Shown here: piece by piece, positions 10,001 to 23,296 of the stretch
Position numbering within the stretch: the first letter of the stretch is position 1
Layout: the number at the start of each line of letters is the position of its first letter
Origin: Xestospongia bergquistia
Taxonomy: Eukaryota > Porifera > Demospongiae > Haplosclerida > Petrosiidae
Reading direction: 5' to 3'
NCBI GenBank assembly: GCA_963965975.1
Contig: OZ014422.1
Location: 4,549,155-4,613,154 of the forward strand
Length of the DNA: 64,000 nucleotides
Position numbers and translations under genes: made by a program
The notes under the pieces: generated by a model
What the model was told of the DNA's origin: nothing
Seen by the model: only the letters and a program-made list of their open reading frames with translations
Databases searched by the model: none

Positions 10001-12863
10001 CAGCTCAGTTTAAAGGACTCTGTGGAACTAAATAAATAAACTGCTTGTAACAGTTTAGTAAGTTGGTTCGCATTAACACTCTAAAGTCTTTAATTTAAAG
10101 ACTTTAGAAGGTTGAGACTATTGTGTGACGTTTTTGAAGTAAACAGCTCAGTCTAAAGGACTCTATGGGACTAACTAAATAAACCGCTATTAACAGTTTT
10201 GTAAATTGATTTGCATTAACACTCTAAAGTCTTTAATTTAAAGAATTTAGAAGGTTTAGAGTACTTAGTAAATTTTATAAAGTAAAGAGCTTAGTCTAAA
10301 GGACTCTACGGGACTAAGTAAATAAACTGCTATTAACAGTTTAGTAACTTGGTTTGCATTAACACTCTAAAGTCTTTAAATTAAAGAGTTTAGAAGGTTT
10401 AGACTATTGAGTGAAGAGTATAATGTAAACAGCTCAGTCTAAAGGACTCTATGGGACTAACTAAATAAACTGTTATTAACAGTTTAGCAAGTTGGTTTGC
10501 ATTAACACTCTAAAGTTTTTAATTTAAAGACGTTAGAAGGTTTAGACGATTGAGTGATGTTTATAAAGTAAACAGCTCATTTTAAAGGACTCTATGAAGC
10601 TAAATAAATAAATTTTTTAACTGTTTAGTAAGTTAGTTTGCATTAACACTGTAAAGTCTTTAATTTAAAGACTTTAGAAGGGTTAGACTATTGAGTGAAG
10701 TTTTTAAAGTAAACAGCTCAGTCTAAAGGACTCTATGGGACTAACTAAATAAACCGCTATCAACAGTTTAGTAAGTTGATTTGCATTAACGCTCTAAAGT
10801 CTTTAATTTAATGAATTTAGAAGGTTTAAAGTACTGAGTAAATTTTATAAAGTAAACTGGTCAGTCTAAAGGACTCTATGGGACTAACAAAATAAACTGC
10901 TATTAACAGTTTAGTAAGTTTTTTTGCATTAACACTCTAAAGTCTTTAATTTGAAGACTTCAGAAGGTTTAGACTGTTGAGAGACGTTTATAATTTAAAC
11001 AGCTCAGTCTAAAGGACTCTATGGGACTAACTAAATAAACAGTTATTAACAGTTTAGCAAGTTTGTTTGCATTAATACACTAAAGTCTTTAATTTAAAGA
11101 CGTTAGAAGATTTAGACTACTGAGTGAAGTTTATAAAGTAAAGAGCTTAGTTTAAAGGACTCTATGAAACTAAATAATTAAACTGCTTTTAACAGTTTAG
11201 TAAGTTGGTTTGCATTAACACTATAAAGTCTTTAAATTAAAGTGTTTAGAAGGTTTAGACTATTGAATGAAGTTTATAAAGTAAAGAGCTTAGTCTAAAG
11301 GACTCTACGGGACTAAGTAAATAAACTGCTATTAACAGTTTAGTAAGTTGGTTTGCATTAACACTCTAAAGTCTTTAAATTTAAGAGTTTAGAATGTTTA
11401 GACTATTGAGTGAAGAGTATAATGTAAACAGCTCAGTCTAAAGGACTCTATGGGACTTACTAAATAAACTCCTTTTAACAGTTTATTAGGTTGGTTTGCA
11501 TTAACACTCTAAAATCATTAATATAAAGACGTTAGAAGGTTTAGACGATTGATTGAAGTTTATAAAGTAAACAGCTCAGTTTAAAGGACTCTATGAAACT
11601 AAATAAATAAACCGCTTTTAACAGTTTAGTAAGTTGGTTTGCATTAACATTCTAAAGTCTTTAATTTAAAGACTTTAGAAGGTTTAGACTATTGATTGAA
11701 GTTTTTAAAGTAAACAGCTCAGTTTAAAGGACTCTATGGGACTAACTAAATAAACCGCTATTAACAATTTAGTAATTTGATTTGTTTTAACACTTTAAAG
11801 TCTTTAATTTAAAGAATTTAGAAAGTTTAGAGTACTGAGTAAATTTTATAAAGTGAACTGGTCAGTCTAAAGGACTTTATGTTACTAAATAAATAAACTG
11901 CTATTAACAGTTTAGTAAGTTGGTTTGCATTAACACTCTAAAGTCTTTAATTTAAAGACTTTAAAAGGTTTAGACTATTGAGTGAAGTTTATAATATAAA
12001 CAGCTCAGTCTAAAGGACTCTATGGGACTAACTAAAAAAGCTGTTATTAACAGTTTAACAAGTTGGTTTGCATTAATACTCTAAAGTCTTTAATTTAAAG
12101 ACGTTAAAAGGTTTAGACTATTGAGTGAAGTTTATAAAGTAAACAGCTCATTTTAATGGACTCTATGAAACTAAATAAATAAACTGCTTTTAACAGTTTA
12201 GTAAGTTTGTTTGCATTAACACTCTAAAGTCTTTAATTTAAAGACTTTAGAAGGTTTAGACTATTCAGTGAAGTTTTTAAAGTAAACAGCTCAGTGTAAA
12301 GGACTCTATGGGACTAACTAAATAAACCGCTATTAACAATTTAGTAAGTTGATTTGTATTAACACTTTAAAGTCTTTAATTTAAAGAATGTAGAAGGTTT
12401 AGAGTACTGAGTAAATTTTATAAAGTGAACTGGTCAGTCTAAAGGACTCTATGGGACTAACTAAATAAACTGCTATTAACAGTTTAGTAAGTTGGTTTGC
12501 GTTAACACTCTAAAGTCTTTAATTTAAAGACTTTAGAAGGTTTAGACTATTGAGTGAAGTTTATAATGTAAACAGCTCAGTCTAAAGGACTCTATGGGAC
12601 TAAGTAAATAAACTGTTATTAACAGTTTAGCAAGTTGGTTTGCATTAACACTCTAAAGTCTTTAAATTAAAGACCTTAGAAGGTTTAGACGATTGAGTGA
12701 AGTTTATAAAGTAAACAGCTCAGTTGAAGGGACTCTATGAAACTAAATAAATAAACTGCTTTTAACAGTTTAGTAAGTCGGTTTGCATTAACACTCTAAA
12801 GTCTTTAATTTAAAGACTTTAGAAGGTTTAGACTATTGAGTGAAGTTTTTAAAGTAAACAGCT
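7006..12863. repeat. Irregular monomer mosaic, right part of Domain I
   Basis: About 41 monomers, again mostly A-B-C-D, with H-G-like copies near 7720-8005 and an E-F pair at 8006. A distinctive subtype ends GAAGAGTATAATGTAAAC just before 10435, 11434, 13293 and 13864; the spacings are 999, 1859 and 571 bp, that is 7, 13 and 4 monomers. This subtype also occurs once in each long-repeat copy near 26.87, 40.30 and 53.59 kb. The segment 9863-10290 matches the start of Domain III. Nothing other than satellite is visible. Confidence 0.8.
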
Positions 12864-14006
12864 CAGTCTAAAGGACTCTATGGGACTAACTAAATAAACT
12901 GTTATTAACAGTTTAGCAAGTTGGTTTGCATTAATACTCTAAAGTCTTTAATTTAAAGACGTTAGAAGGTTTAGACTACTGAGTGAAGTTTATAAAGTAA
13001 ACAGCTCATTTTAAAGGACTCTATGAAACTAAATAATTAAACTGCTTTTAACAGTTTAGTAAGTTCGTTTGCATTAACACTCTAAAGTCTTTAAATTAAA
13101 GTGTTTAGAAGGTTTTGACTATTGTATGAAGTTTATAAAGTAAAGAGCTTAGTCTAAGGGACTCTACAGGATTAAGTAAATAAACTAGTACTAACAGTTT
13201 AGTAAGTTGGTTTGCATTAACACTCTAAAGTCTTTAAATTTAAGAGTTTAGAAGGTTTAGACTATTGAGTGAAGAGTATAATGTAAACAGCTCAGTCTAA
13301 AGGACTCTATGGGACTAACTAAATAAACTCCTTTTAACAGTTTGGCAAGTTGGTTTGCATTAACACTCTAAAGTCTTTAATTTAAAGACTTTAGAAGGTT
13401 TAGACCTTTGAGTGAAGTTTATAAAGTAAACAGCTCAGTTTAAAGGACTCTATGAAACTAAATAAATAAACTTTTATTAACAGTTTAGCAAGTTGGTTTG
13501 CATTAATACTCTAAAGTCTTTAATTTAAAGACGTTAAAAGGTTTAGACTACTGAGTGAAGTTTATAAAGTAAACAGCTCATTTTAAAGGACTCTATGAAA
13601 CTAAATAATTAAACCGCTTTTAACAGTTTAGTAAGTTTGTTTGCATTAACACTCTAAAGTCTTTAAATTCAAGTGTTTAGAAGGTTTAGACTATTGAATC
13701 GAGTTTATAAAGTAAGGAGCCTAGTCTAAGGGAATCTACCGGACTAAGTAAATAAACTAGTATTAACAGTTTAGTAAGTTGGTTTGCATTAACACTCTAA
13801 AGTCTTTAAATTTAAGAGTTTAGAAGGTTTAACTGTGGAGTGAAGAGTATAATGTAAACAGCTCAGTCTAAAGGACTCTATGGGACTAACTAAATAAACT
13901 CCATTTAACAGTTGAGCAAGTTGGTTTGCATTAACACTATAAATTCTTTAATTGAAAGACTGTAGAAGGATTAGACGATTGAGTGAAGTTTATAAAGTAA
14001 ACATCT
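12864..14006. repeat. Tetramer tandem duplication spanning the Domain I/II border (2 x ~572 bp)
   Basis: 12864-13435 and 13436-14006 share a run of private variants: CATTAATACTC with GACGTT, then AAACTAAATAATTAAAC, then a start reading TAGTCTAAGGGA with AAACTAGTA, then AAATTTAAGAGTTTAG with GAAGAGTATAATGT, then AAACTCC. The second copy is the one that resembles the long repeat at 26.45-27.03 kb. The homology of Domain II to its sister copies therefore begins inside this duplication, at about 13.4 kb. Confidence 0.85.
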
Positions 14007-15865
14007 CAGTTTAAAGGACGCTATGAAACTAAATAAATAAACTGCATTTAACAGTTTAGTAAGTTGGTTTGCATTAACACTCTAAAGTCTTTAATTTAAA
14101 GACTTTAGAAGGTTTAGACTATTGATTGAAGTTTTTAAAGTAAACAGCTCAGTCTAAAGGACTCTATGGGACTAACTAAAAAAACCGCTATTAACAATTT
14201 AGTAAGTTTATTTGTATTAACACTCTAAAGTCGTTAATTTAATGAATTTAGAAGGTTTAGAGAACTTAGTAAATTTTATAAAGTAAACTGGTCAGTCTAA
14301 AGAACTCTATGGGACTAACTAAATAAACTGCTATTAACAGTTTAGTAAGTTGGTTTGCATTAACACTCTAAAGTCTTTAATTTAAAGAGTTTAGAAGGTT
14401 TAGACTATTGAGTGAAGTTCATAATGTAAACAGCTCAGTCTAAAGGACTCTATGGGACTAACTAAATAAACTGTTATTAACAGTTTAGCAAGTTGGTTTG
14501 CATTAACACTCTAAAGTCTTTAATTTAAAGACGTTAGAAGGTTTAGACTATTGAGTGAAGTTTATAAAGTAAGCAGCTCAGTTTAAAGGACTCTAGGAAA
14601 GTAAATAAATAACACTGCTTTTAACAGTTTAGTAAGTTCGTTTGCATTAACACTCTAAAGTGTTTAATTTGAAGACTTTAGAAGGTTTAGACTATTGAGT
14701 GAAGTTTTTAATGTAAACAGCTCAGTCTAAAGGACTCTATGGGACAAACTAAATAAACTGCAACTAACAGTTTAGTAAGTTGGTTCGCATTAACACTCTA
14801 AAGTCTTTAATTTAAAGACTTTAGAAGGTTTAGACTATTGAGTGAAGTTTATAAAGTAAACAGCTCAGTCTAAAGGACTCTATGAAACTAAATAAATAAA
14901 GTGCTATAACAGTTTAGTAAGTTGGTTTGCATTAACATTCTAAAGTCTTTAAATTAAAGAGTTTAGAAGGTTTAGACTATTGAGTGAAGTTTATAAAGTA
15001 AACAGCTCAGTCTAAAGGACTCTATGGGACTAAATAAATAAACTGCTATAAACAGTTTAGTAAGTTGTTTTGCATTAACACTCTAAAGTCTTTAATTTAA
15101 TGACTTTAGAAATTTGTGACTGTTGAGTGAAGTTTATAAAGTAAACAGCTCTGTATAAAGGACTCTATGAAAGTAAATAAATAAACTGCTATTAAAAGTT
15201 TAGTAAGTTGTTTTGCATTAACACTCTAAACTCTTTAATTTAATGACTTTAGAAGGTTTAGACTATTGAGTGACGTATATAAAGAAAATAGCTCGGTCTA
15301 AAGGACTCTATGGGACTAACTAAGTAAACTGCTATTAACAGTTTAGTAAGATGTTTTGCATTAACAATCTAAAGTCTTTAAATTAAAGTGTTTAGAAGGT
15401 TTAGACTATTGAATGAAGTTTATAAAGTAAAGAGCTTAGTCTAAAGGACTCTATGGGACTAAGTAAATAAACTGTTATTAACAGTTTAGTAAGTTGGTTT
15501 GCATTAACAATCTAAAGTCTTTAATTTAAAGACTATATAAGGTTTAGACTATCGAGTAAATTTTATAGTGTAAACTGCTCATTCTAAAGGACTGTATGGG
15601 ACTAACTAAATAAACTGCTATTAACAGTTTAGTAAGTTGGTTTGCATTAACACTCTAAAGTCTTTAAATTAAAGATTTTAGAAGATTTAGACTATTGAGT
15701 GAAGTTTTTAAAGTAAACAGCTCAGTCTAAAGGACTCTATGAGACTAACTAAATAAACCGCTATTAACAATTTAGTAAGTTGATTTGTATTAACACTCTA
15801 AAGTCTTTAATTTAAAGAATTTAGAACGTTTAGAGTACTTAGTAAATTTTATAAAGTAAACTGGT

Positions 15866-16723
15866 CCGTCTAAAGGACTCTATGGGACTAACTAAATAAA
15901 CTGCTATTAACAGTTTAGTAAGTTGGTTTGCATTAACACTCTAAAGTCTTTAATTTAAAGAGTTTAGAAGGTTTAGACCATTGAGTGAAGTTTATAATGT
16001 AAACAGCTAAGTCTAAAGGACTCTATGGGACTAACTAAATAAATTGTTATTAACAGTTTAGCAAGTTGGTTTGCATTAACACTCTAAAGTCTTTAATTTA
16101 AAGACGTTAGAAGGTTTAGACTATTGAGTGAAATTTATAAAGTAAGCAGCTCAGTTTAAAGGACTCTATGAAACTAAATAAATAAACTGCTTTTAACAGT
16201 TTAGTAAGTGGGTTTGCATTAACAATCTAAAGTCTTTAATTTAAAGACTTTAGGAGGTTTAGACTATTGAGTGAATTTTTTAAAGTAAACAGCTCAGTCT
16301 AAAGGACTCTATGGGACTAACTAAATAAACTGCTATTAACAGTTTAGTAAGTTTGTTTGCATTAACACTCTAAAGTCTTTAATTTAAAGAGTTTAGAAGG
16401 TTTAGACCATTGAGTGAAGTTTATAATGTAAACAGCTCAGTCTAAAGGACTCTATGGGACTAACTAAATAAACTGTTATTAACAGTTTAGCAAGTTGGTT
16501 TGCATTAACACTCTAAAGTCTTTAATTTAAAGACGTTAGAAGGTTTAGACTATTGAGTGAAGAATATAAAGTAAGCAGTTCAGTTTAAAGGACTCTATGA
16601 AACTAAATAAATAAACTGCTTTTAACAGTTTAGTAAGTGGGTTTGCATTAACAATCTAAAGTCTTTAATTTAAAGACTTTAGAAGGTTTAGACTATTGAG
16701 TGAATTTTTTAAAGTAAACAGCT
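15866..16723. repeat. Trimer tandem duplication in copy W (2 x 429 bp)
   Basis: An A-B-C trimer beginning at 15866 is followed by a second beginning at 16295. Both A copies have the variant GACCATTGAGTG, and both C copies have GTGGGTTTGC with CATTAACAATC. The B starts are 429 bp apart (16009 and 16438), three monomers. In X and Y the corresponding region instead has extra monomers between the first A and the remaining monomers. Confidence 0.85.
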
Positions 16724-18436
16724 CAGTCTAAAGGACTCTATGGGACTAACGAAATAAACTGCTGCTAACAGTTTAGTAAGTTGGTTTGCATTAACACTCT
16801 AAAGTCTTTAATTTGAAGACTTTTGAAGGTTTAGACTATTGAGTGAACTTTCTAAAGTAAACAGCTCAGTCTAAAGGACTCTATGAAACTAAATAAATAA
16901 AGTGCTATAACAGTTTAGTAAGTTGGTTTGCATTAACACTCTATAGTCTTTAAACTAAAGACTTTAGAAGGTTTAGACTATTGAGTGAAGCTTAAAATGT
17001 AAACAGCCCAGTCTAAGGACTGTATGGGACTAACTAAATAAACTGCTATTAACAGTTTAGTAAGTTGGTTTGCATTAACACTCTAAAGTCTTTAATTTAG
17101 AGACTTTAGAAATTTGTGACTATTGATTGAATTTTATAATGTAAACAGCTCAGTCTAAAGGACTCTATGGGACTAATAAAGAAACTGTTATTAACAGTTT
17201 AGAAAGTTGGTTTTCATTAACAATCTAAAGTCTTTAATTTAAAGACTTTAGAAGGTTTAGACTATTGAGTGAAGTTTATAAAGTAAACTGGTCAGTTTAA
17301 AGGACTCTATGAAACCAAATAAGTAAACTGCTTTCAACAGTTTAGTAAGTTCGTTTGCGTTAACACTCTAAAGTCTTTAATTTAAAGACTTTAGAAGGTT
17401 TAGACTATTGAGTGAAGTTTTTAAAGTAAAGAGCTCAGTCTAAAGGACTCTATGGGACTAACTAAATAAACTCTTATTAACTGTTTAGCAATTTTGTTTC
17501 CATTAACACTCTAAAGTCTTTAATTTAATGACGTTAGAAGGTTTAGACTATTGAGTGAAGTTTATAAAGTAAACAGCTCTGTTTAAAGGACTCTATGAAA
17601 CTAAATAAATAAACTGCTTTTAACAGTTTAGTAAGTTGGTTTGCATTAACACTCTAAAGTCTTTAATTTAAAGAGTTTAGATGGTTTACACTATTGAGTG
17701 AAGTTTTTAATGTAAACAGCTCAGTCTAAAGGACTTTATGGGACTAACTAAATAAACTGCTTTTAACACTTTAGTAAGTTGATTTGCATTAACACTCTAA
17801 AGTCTTTAATTTAAAGAATTTAGAAGGTTTAGATTACTTAGTAAATTTTATAAAGTAAACTGGTCAGTATAAAGGACTCTATGGGACTAACTAAATAAAC
17901 TGCTATTAACAGTTTAGTAAGTTGGTTTGCTTTAACACTCTAAACTCTTTAATTTAAAGACTTTAGAAGTTTCAGACTATTGAGTGAAGTTTATAATGTA
18001 AACAGCTGAGTCTAAAGGACTCTATGAAGCTAAATAAATAAACTGCTTTTAACAGTTTAGTAAGTTGGTTTGCATTAACACTCTAAAGTCTTTAATTTAA
18101 AGACTTTAGAACGTTTACACTATTGAGTGATGTTTATAAAGTAAACAGCTCAGTCTAAAGGACTCTATGGGACTAACTAAATAAACTGCTATTAACAGTT
18201 TAGTAAGTTCGTTTGCATTAACACTCTAAAGTCTTTAATTTAAAGACTTTAGAATGTTTAGATTATTGAGTGAAGTTTATAAAGTAAACAGCTCTGTATA
18301 AAGGACTCTATGAAACTAAATAAATAAACTGCTATTAAAAGTTTAGTAAGCTGGTTTGCATTAACACTCTAAAGTGTTTAATTTAAAGACTTTAGAAAGT
18401 TTAGACTATTGAGTGAAGTTTATAAAGAAGATAGCT

Positions 18437-18580
18437 CAGTATAAAGGCCTCTATGGGACTAACTAAATAAAATGTTATTAACAGTTTAGCAAGTAGGTTT
18501 ACAAGTAACACTCTAAAGTCTTTAATTTAAAGACGTTAGAAGGTTTAGACTATTGAGTGAAGTTTATAAAGTAAACTGCT
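18437..18580. repeat. Hybrid monomer in copy W
   Basis: One monomer stands where X has two (32170-32455). It begins CAGTATAAAGGCCTC like the E monomer of X, then reads AAATGTTATTAACAG and GCAAGTAGGTTTAC with GACGTT like a neighbouring B monomer (compare 18737-18800), and joins back to GTAAACTGCTCATTC. The result is consistent with deletion of one monomer plus local gene conversion. Confidence 0.75.
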
Positions 18581-20437
18581 CATTCTAAAGGACTCTATGG
18601 GACTAACTAAAGAAACTGCTATTAACAGTTTAGTAAGTTGGTTTGCATTAACTCTCTAAAGTCTTTAAATTAAGGATTTTAGAAGGTTTAGACTATTGAG
18701 TGAAGTTTATAATGTAGAAAGCTCAGTCTAAACGACTCTATGGGACTAACTAAATAAAATGTTATTAACAGTTTAGCAAGTAGGTTTCCATTAACACTCT
18801 AAAGTCTTTAATTTAAAGACGTTAGAAGGTTTAGACTATTGAGTGAAGTTTATAAAGTAAATAGCACAGTTTAAAGGACTCTATGAAACTAAATAAATAA
18901 ACTGCTTTTAACAGTTTAGTAAGTTGGTTTGCATTAACACTCTAAAGTCTTTAATTTAAAGACTTTAGAAGGTTTACACTATTGATTGAAGTTTTTAAAG
19001 TAAACAGCTCAGTCTAAAGGACTTTATGGGACTAACTAAATAAACCGCTATTAACAGTTTAGTAAGTTGATTTGCATTAACACTCTAAAATCTTTAATTT
19101 AAAAAATTTAAAAGTTTAGAGTACTTAGTAAATTTTATAAAGTAAACTGGTCAGTATAAATGACTCTATGGGACTGACTAAATAAACTGCTATTAACAGT
19201 TTAGTAAGTTGTTTTGCATTAACACTCTAAACTCTTTAATTTAAAGACTTTAGAAGGTTTAGACTATTGAGTGAAGTTTATAATGTAAACAGCTCAGTCT
19301 AAAGGACTCTATGAAGCTAGATAAATAAACTGCTATTAACAGCTTAGTAAGTTGGTTTGCATTAACACTCTAAAGTCTTTAATTTAAAGACTTTAGAAGG
19401 TTTATACTATTGAGTGAAGTGTATAAAGTAAACAGCTCAGTCTAAAGGACTCTATGAAACTAAATAAATAAAGTGCTATAACAGTTTAGTAAGTTGGTTT
19501 GCGTTAACACTATAAAGTTTTTAAATTAAAGAGTTTAGAATGTTTAGACTATTGAGTGAAATTTATAATGTAAACAGCTCAGTCTAAAGGACTCTATGGG
19601 ACTAACTAAAGAAACTGTTATTAACAGTTTTGTAAGTTGGTTTGCATTAACACTCTAAAGTCTTTAATTTGAAGACGTTAGAAGGTTTAGACTATTGAGT
19701 GAAGTTTATAAAGTAAAAAGCTCAGTTTAAAGGACTCTATGAAACTAAATAAATAAACTGCTTTTAACAGTTTAGTAAGTTGGTTTGCATTAACACTCTA
19801 AAGTCTTTAATTTAAAGAGTTTAGAAGGTTTAGACAATTGAGTGAAGTTTATAATGTAAAGAGCTCAGTCTAAAGGACTCTATGGGACTAACTAAATAAA
19901 CTGTTATTAACAGTTTAGAAAGTTTGTTTTCATTGACAATCTAAAGTCTTTAATTTAAAGACTTTACAAGGTTTAGACTATTGAGTGAAGTTTGTAAAGT
20001 AAACTGGTCAGTTTAAAGGAGTCTATGAAACCAAATAAGTAAACTGCTTTTAACAGTTTAGTAAGTTCGTTTCATTAACACTCTAAAGTCTTTAATTTAA
20101 AGACTTTAGAAGGTTTAGACTATTGAGTGAAGTTATTAAAGTAAACAGCTCAGTCTAACGGACTCTATGGTACTAACTAAATAAACTGTTATTAACAGTT
20201 TAGTAAGTTGGTTTGCGTTAACACTCTAAACTCTTTAATTTAAAGACTTTAGAAGTTTTAGACTATTGAGTGAAGTTTATAATGTATACAGCTCAGTCTA
20301 AAGGACTCTATGAAGCTAAATAAATAAACTGCTTTTAACAGTTTAGTAAGTTGGTTTGCATTAACACTCTAAAGTCTTTAATTTAAAGACTTTAGAAGGT
20401 TTAGACTATTGAGTGAAGTTTATAAAGTAAACAGCTC

Positions 20438-23010
20438 AGTCTAAAGGACTCTATGGGACTAACTAAATAAACTGCTATTAACGGTTTAGTAAGTTGGTTT
20501 GCATTAACACTCTAAAGTCTTTAATTTAAAGACTTTAGAATGTTTAGACTATTGAGTGAAGTTTATAAAGTAAACAGCTCTGTATAAAGGACTCTATGAA
20601 ACTAAATAAATAAACTGCTGTTAAAAGTTTACTAAGTTGGTTTGCATTAACACTCTAAAGTCTTTAATTTAAAGACTTTAGAAGGTTTAGACTATTGAGT
20701 GATGTTTATAAAGAAAATAGCTCAGTATAAAGGATTCTATGGGACTAACTAAGTAAATTGCTATTAACAGTTTAGTAAGATCTTTTGCATTAACACTCTA
20801 AAGTCTTTAAATTAAAGTGTGTAGATGGTTTAGACTATTGAGTGAAGTTTATAAAGTAAAGAGCTTAGTCTAAAGGACTCTATGGGACTAAGTGGATAAA
20901 CTGTTATTAACAGTTTAGTAAGTTTGTTTGCATTAACACTCTAAAGTCTTTAATTTAAAGACTTTATAAGGTTTAGACTATTGAGTAAATTTTATAAAGT
21001 AAACTGCTCATTCTAAAGGACTCTATGGGACTAACTAAATAAACTGCTATTAATAGTTTAGTAAGTTGGTTTGCATTAACTCTCTAAAGTCTTTATATTA
21101 AGGAGTTTAGAAGGTTTAGACTATTGAGTGAAGTTTATAATGTAGAAAGCTCAGTCTAAACGACTCTATGGGACTAACTAAATAAACTCTTATTAACAGT
21201 TTAGCAAGTTGGTTTACATTAACACTCTAAAGTCTTTAGTTTAAAGACGTTAAAAGCTTTAGACGATTGAGTGAAGTTTATAAAGTAAACAGCTCAGTTT
21301 AAAGGACTCTATGAAACTAAATAAATAAACTGCTTTTAACAGTTTAGTAAGTTGGTTTGCATTAACACTCTAAAGTCTTTAATTTAAAGACTTTATAATG
21401 TTTAGACTATTGAGTGAAGTTTATAAAGTAAACAGCTCTGTATAAAGGACTCTATTAAACTAAATAAATAAAATGCTATTGAAAGTTTAGTAAGTTGGTT
21501 TGCATTAACACTCTAAAGTCTTTAATTTAAAGACTTTAGAATGTTTAGACTATTGAGTGAAATTTATAAAGAAAATAGCTCCGTCTAAAGGACTCTATGG
21601 GACTAACTAAGTAAACTGCCATTAACAGTTTAGTAAGTTGGTTTGCATTAACACTCTAAAGTCTTTAAATTAAAGTGTTTAGAAGGTTTAGACTATTGAG
21701 TGAAGTTTATAAAGTAAAAAGCTCAGTCTAAAGGACTCTATGGGACTAACTAAATAAACTGCTATTAACGTTTTAGTAAGTTGGTTTGCATTAACACTCT
21801 AAAGTCTTTAATTTAAAGACTTTAGAATGTTTAGACTATTGAGTGAAGTTTATAAAGTAAACAGCTCTGTATAAAGGACTCTATGAAACTAAATAAATAA
21901 ACTGCTGTTAAAAGTTTACTAAGTTGGTTTGCATTAACACTCTAAAGTCTTTAATTTAAAGACTTTAGAAGGTTTAGACTATTGAGTGAGGTTTATAAAG
22001 AAAATAGCTCAGTATAAAGGATTCTATGGGACTAACTAAGTAAATTGCTATTAACAGTTTAGTAAGATCTTTTGCATTAACACTCTAAAGTCTTTAAATT
22101 AAAGTGAGTAGATGGTTTAGACTATTGAGTGAAGTTTATAAAGTAAAGAGCTTAGTCTAAAGGACTCTATGGGACTAAGTGGATAAACTGTTATTAACAG
22201 TTTAGTAAGTTTGTTTGCATTAACACTCTAAAGTCTTTAATTTAAAGACTTTATAAGGTTTAGACTATTGAGTAAATTTTATAAAGTAAACTGCTCATTC
22301 TAAAGGACTCTATGGGACTAACTAAATAAACTGCTATTAATAGTTTAGTAAGTTGTTTTGCATTAACTCTCTAAAGTCTTTATATTAAGGAGTTTAGAAG
22401 GTTTAGACTATTGAGTGAAGTTTATAATGTAGAAAGCTCAGTCTAAACGACTCTATGGGACTAACTAAATAAACTCTTATTAACAGTTTAGCAAGTTGGT
22501 TTACATTAACACTCTAAAGTCTTTAGTTTAAAGACGTTAAAAGCTTTAGACGATTGAGTGAAGTTTATAAAGTAAAATGCTCAGTTTAAAGGACTCTATG
22601 AAACTAAATAAATAAACTGCTTTTAACAGTTTAGTAAGTTGGTTTGCATTAACACTCTAAAGTCTTTAATTTAAAGACTTTATAATGTTTAGACTATTGA
22701 GTGAAGTTTATAAAGTAAACAGCTCTGTATAAAGGACTCTATTAAACTAAATAAATAAAATGCTATTGAAAGTTTAGTAAGTTGGTTTGCATTAACACTC
22801 TAAAGTCTTTAATTTAAAGACTTTAGAATGTTTAGACTATTGAGTGAAATTTATAAAGAAAATAGCTCCGTCTAAAGGACTCTATGGGACTAACTAAGTA
22901 AACTGCCATTAACAGTTTAGTAAGTTGGTTTGCATTAACACTCTAAAGTGTTTAAATTAAAGTGTTTAGAAGGTTTAGACTATTGAGTGAAGTTTATAAA
23001 GTAAAAAGCT
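20438..23010. repeat. 9-mer tandem duplication in copy W (2 x ~1287 bp, partial third)
   Basis: Units start at 20438, 21724 and 23011, spaced 1286 and 1287 bp. Each has a monomer reading CTATTAACGG or a close variant, a G monomer with GCTGTTAAAAGTTTACTAAG, an E with AAGATCTTTTGC, an F with AAGTGGATAAAC, A, B with CTCTTATTAAC, C, G with CTCTATTAAAC, and an E with a CCGTCTAAAG start. The two copies look almost identical by eye. The third stops after about two monomers near 23297. X and Y have this 9-mer only once (near 36171 and 49457), so the duplication is private to W. Confidence 0.9.
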
Positions 23011-23296
23011 CAGTCTAAAGGACTCTATGGGACTAACTAAATAAACTGCTATTAAAGTTTTAGTAAGTTGGTTTGCATTAACACTCTAAAGTCTTTAATT
23101 TAAAGACTTTAGAATGTTTAGACTATTGAGTGAAGTTTATAAAGTAAACAGCTCTGTATAAAGGACTCTATGAAACTAAATAAATAAACTGCTGTTAAAA
23201 GTTTACTAAGTTGGTTTGCATTAACACTCTAAAGTCTTTAAATTAAAGACTTTATAAGGTTTAGACTATTGAGTGAAGTTTATAAAGAAAATAGCT

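Larger units (their letters stand above)
1..13400. repeat. Domain I: older mosaic of A-B-C-D tetramers
   Basis: This left flank of the long higher-order repeat holds about 94 monomers that mostly cycle through classes A, B, C and D, a ~572-bp tetramer. The cycle is broken by E-F pairs (starting at 1, 3145 and near 8006), by H-G pairs (for example 4718-5003 and 6434-6720), and by trimers in which a D-like start is fused to an A-like end (near 1145 and 2145). Monomers of the same class differ at scattered positions, and I saw no multi-kilobase near-identical copies here apart from the 12-mer at 3431-6862. That makes the domain look older or less homogenised than Domain II. No gene or other element is visible. 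Confidence 0.85.
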
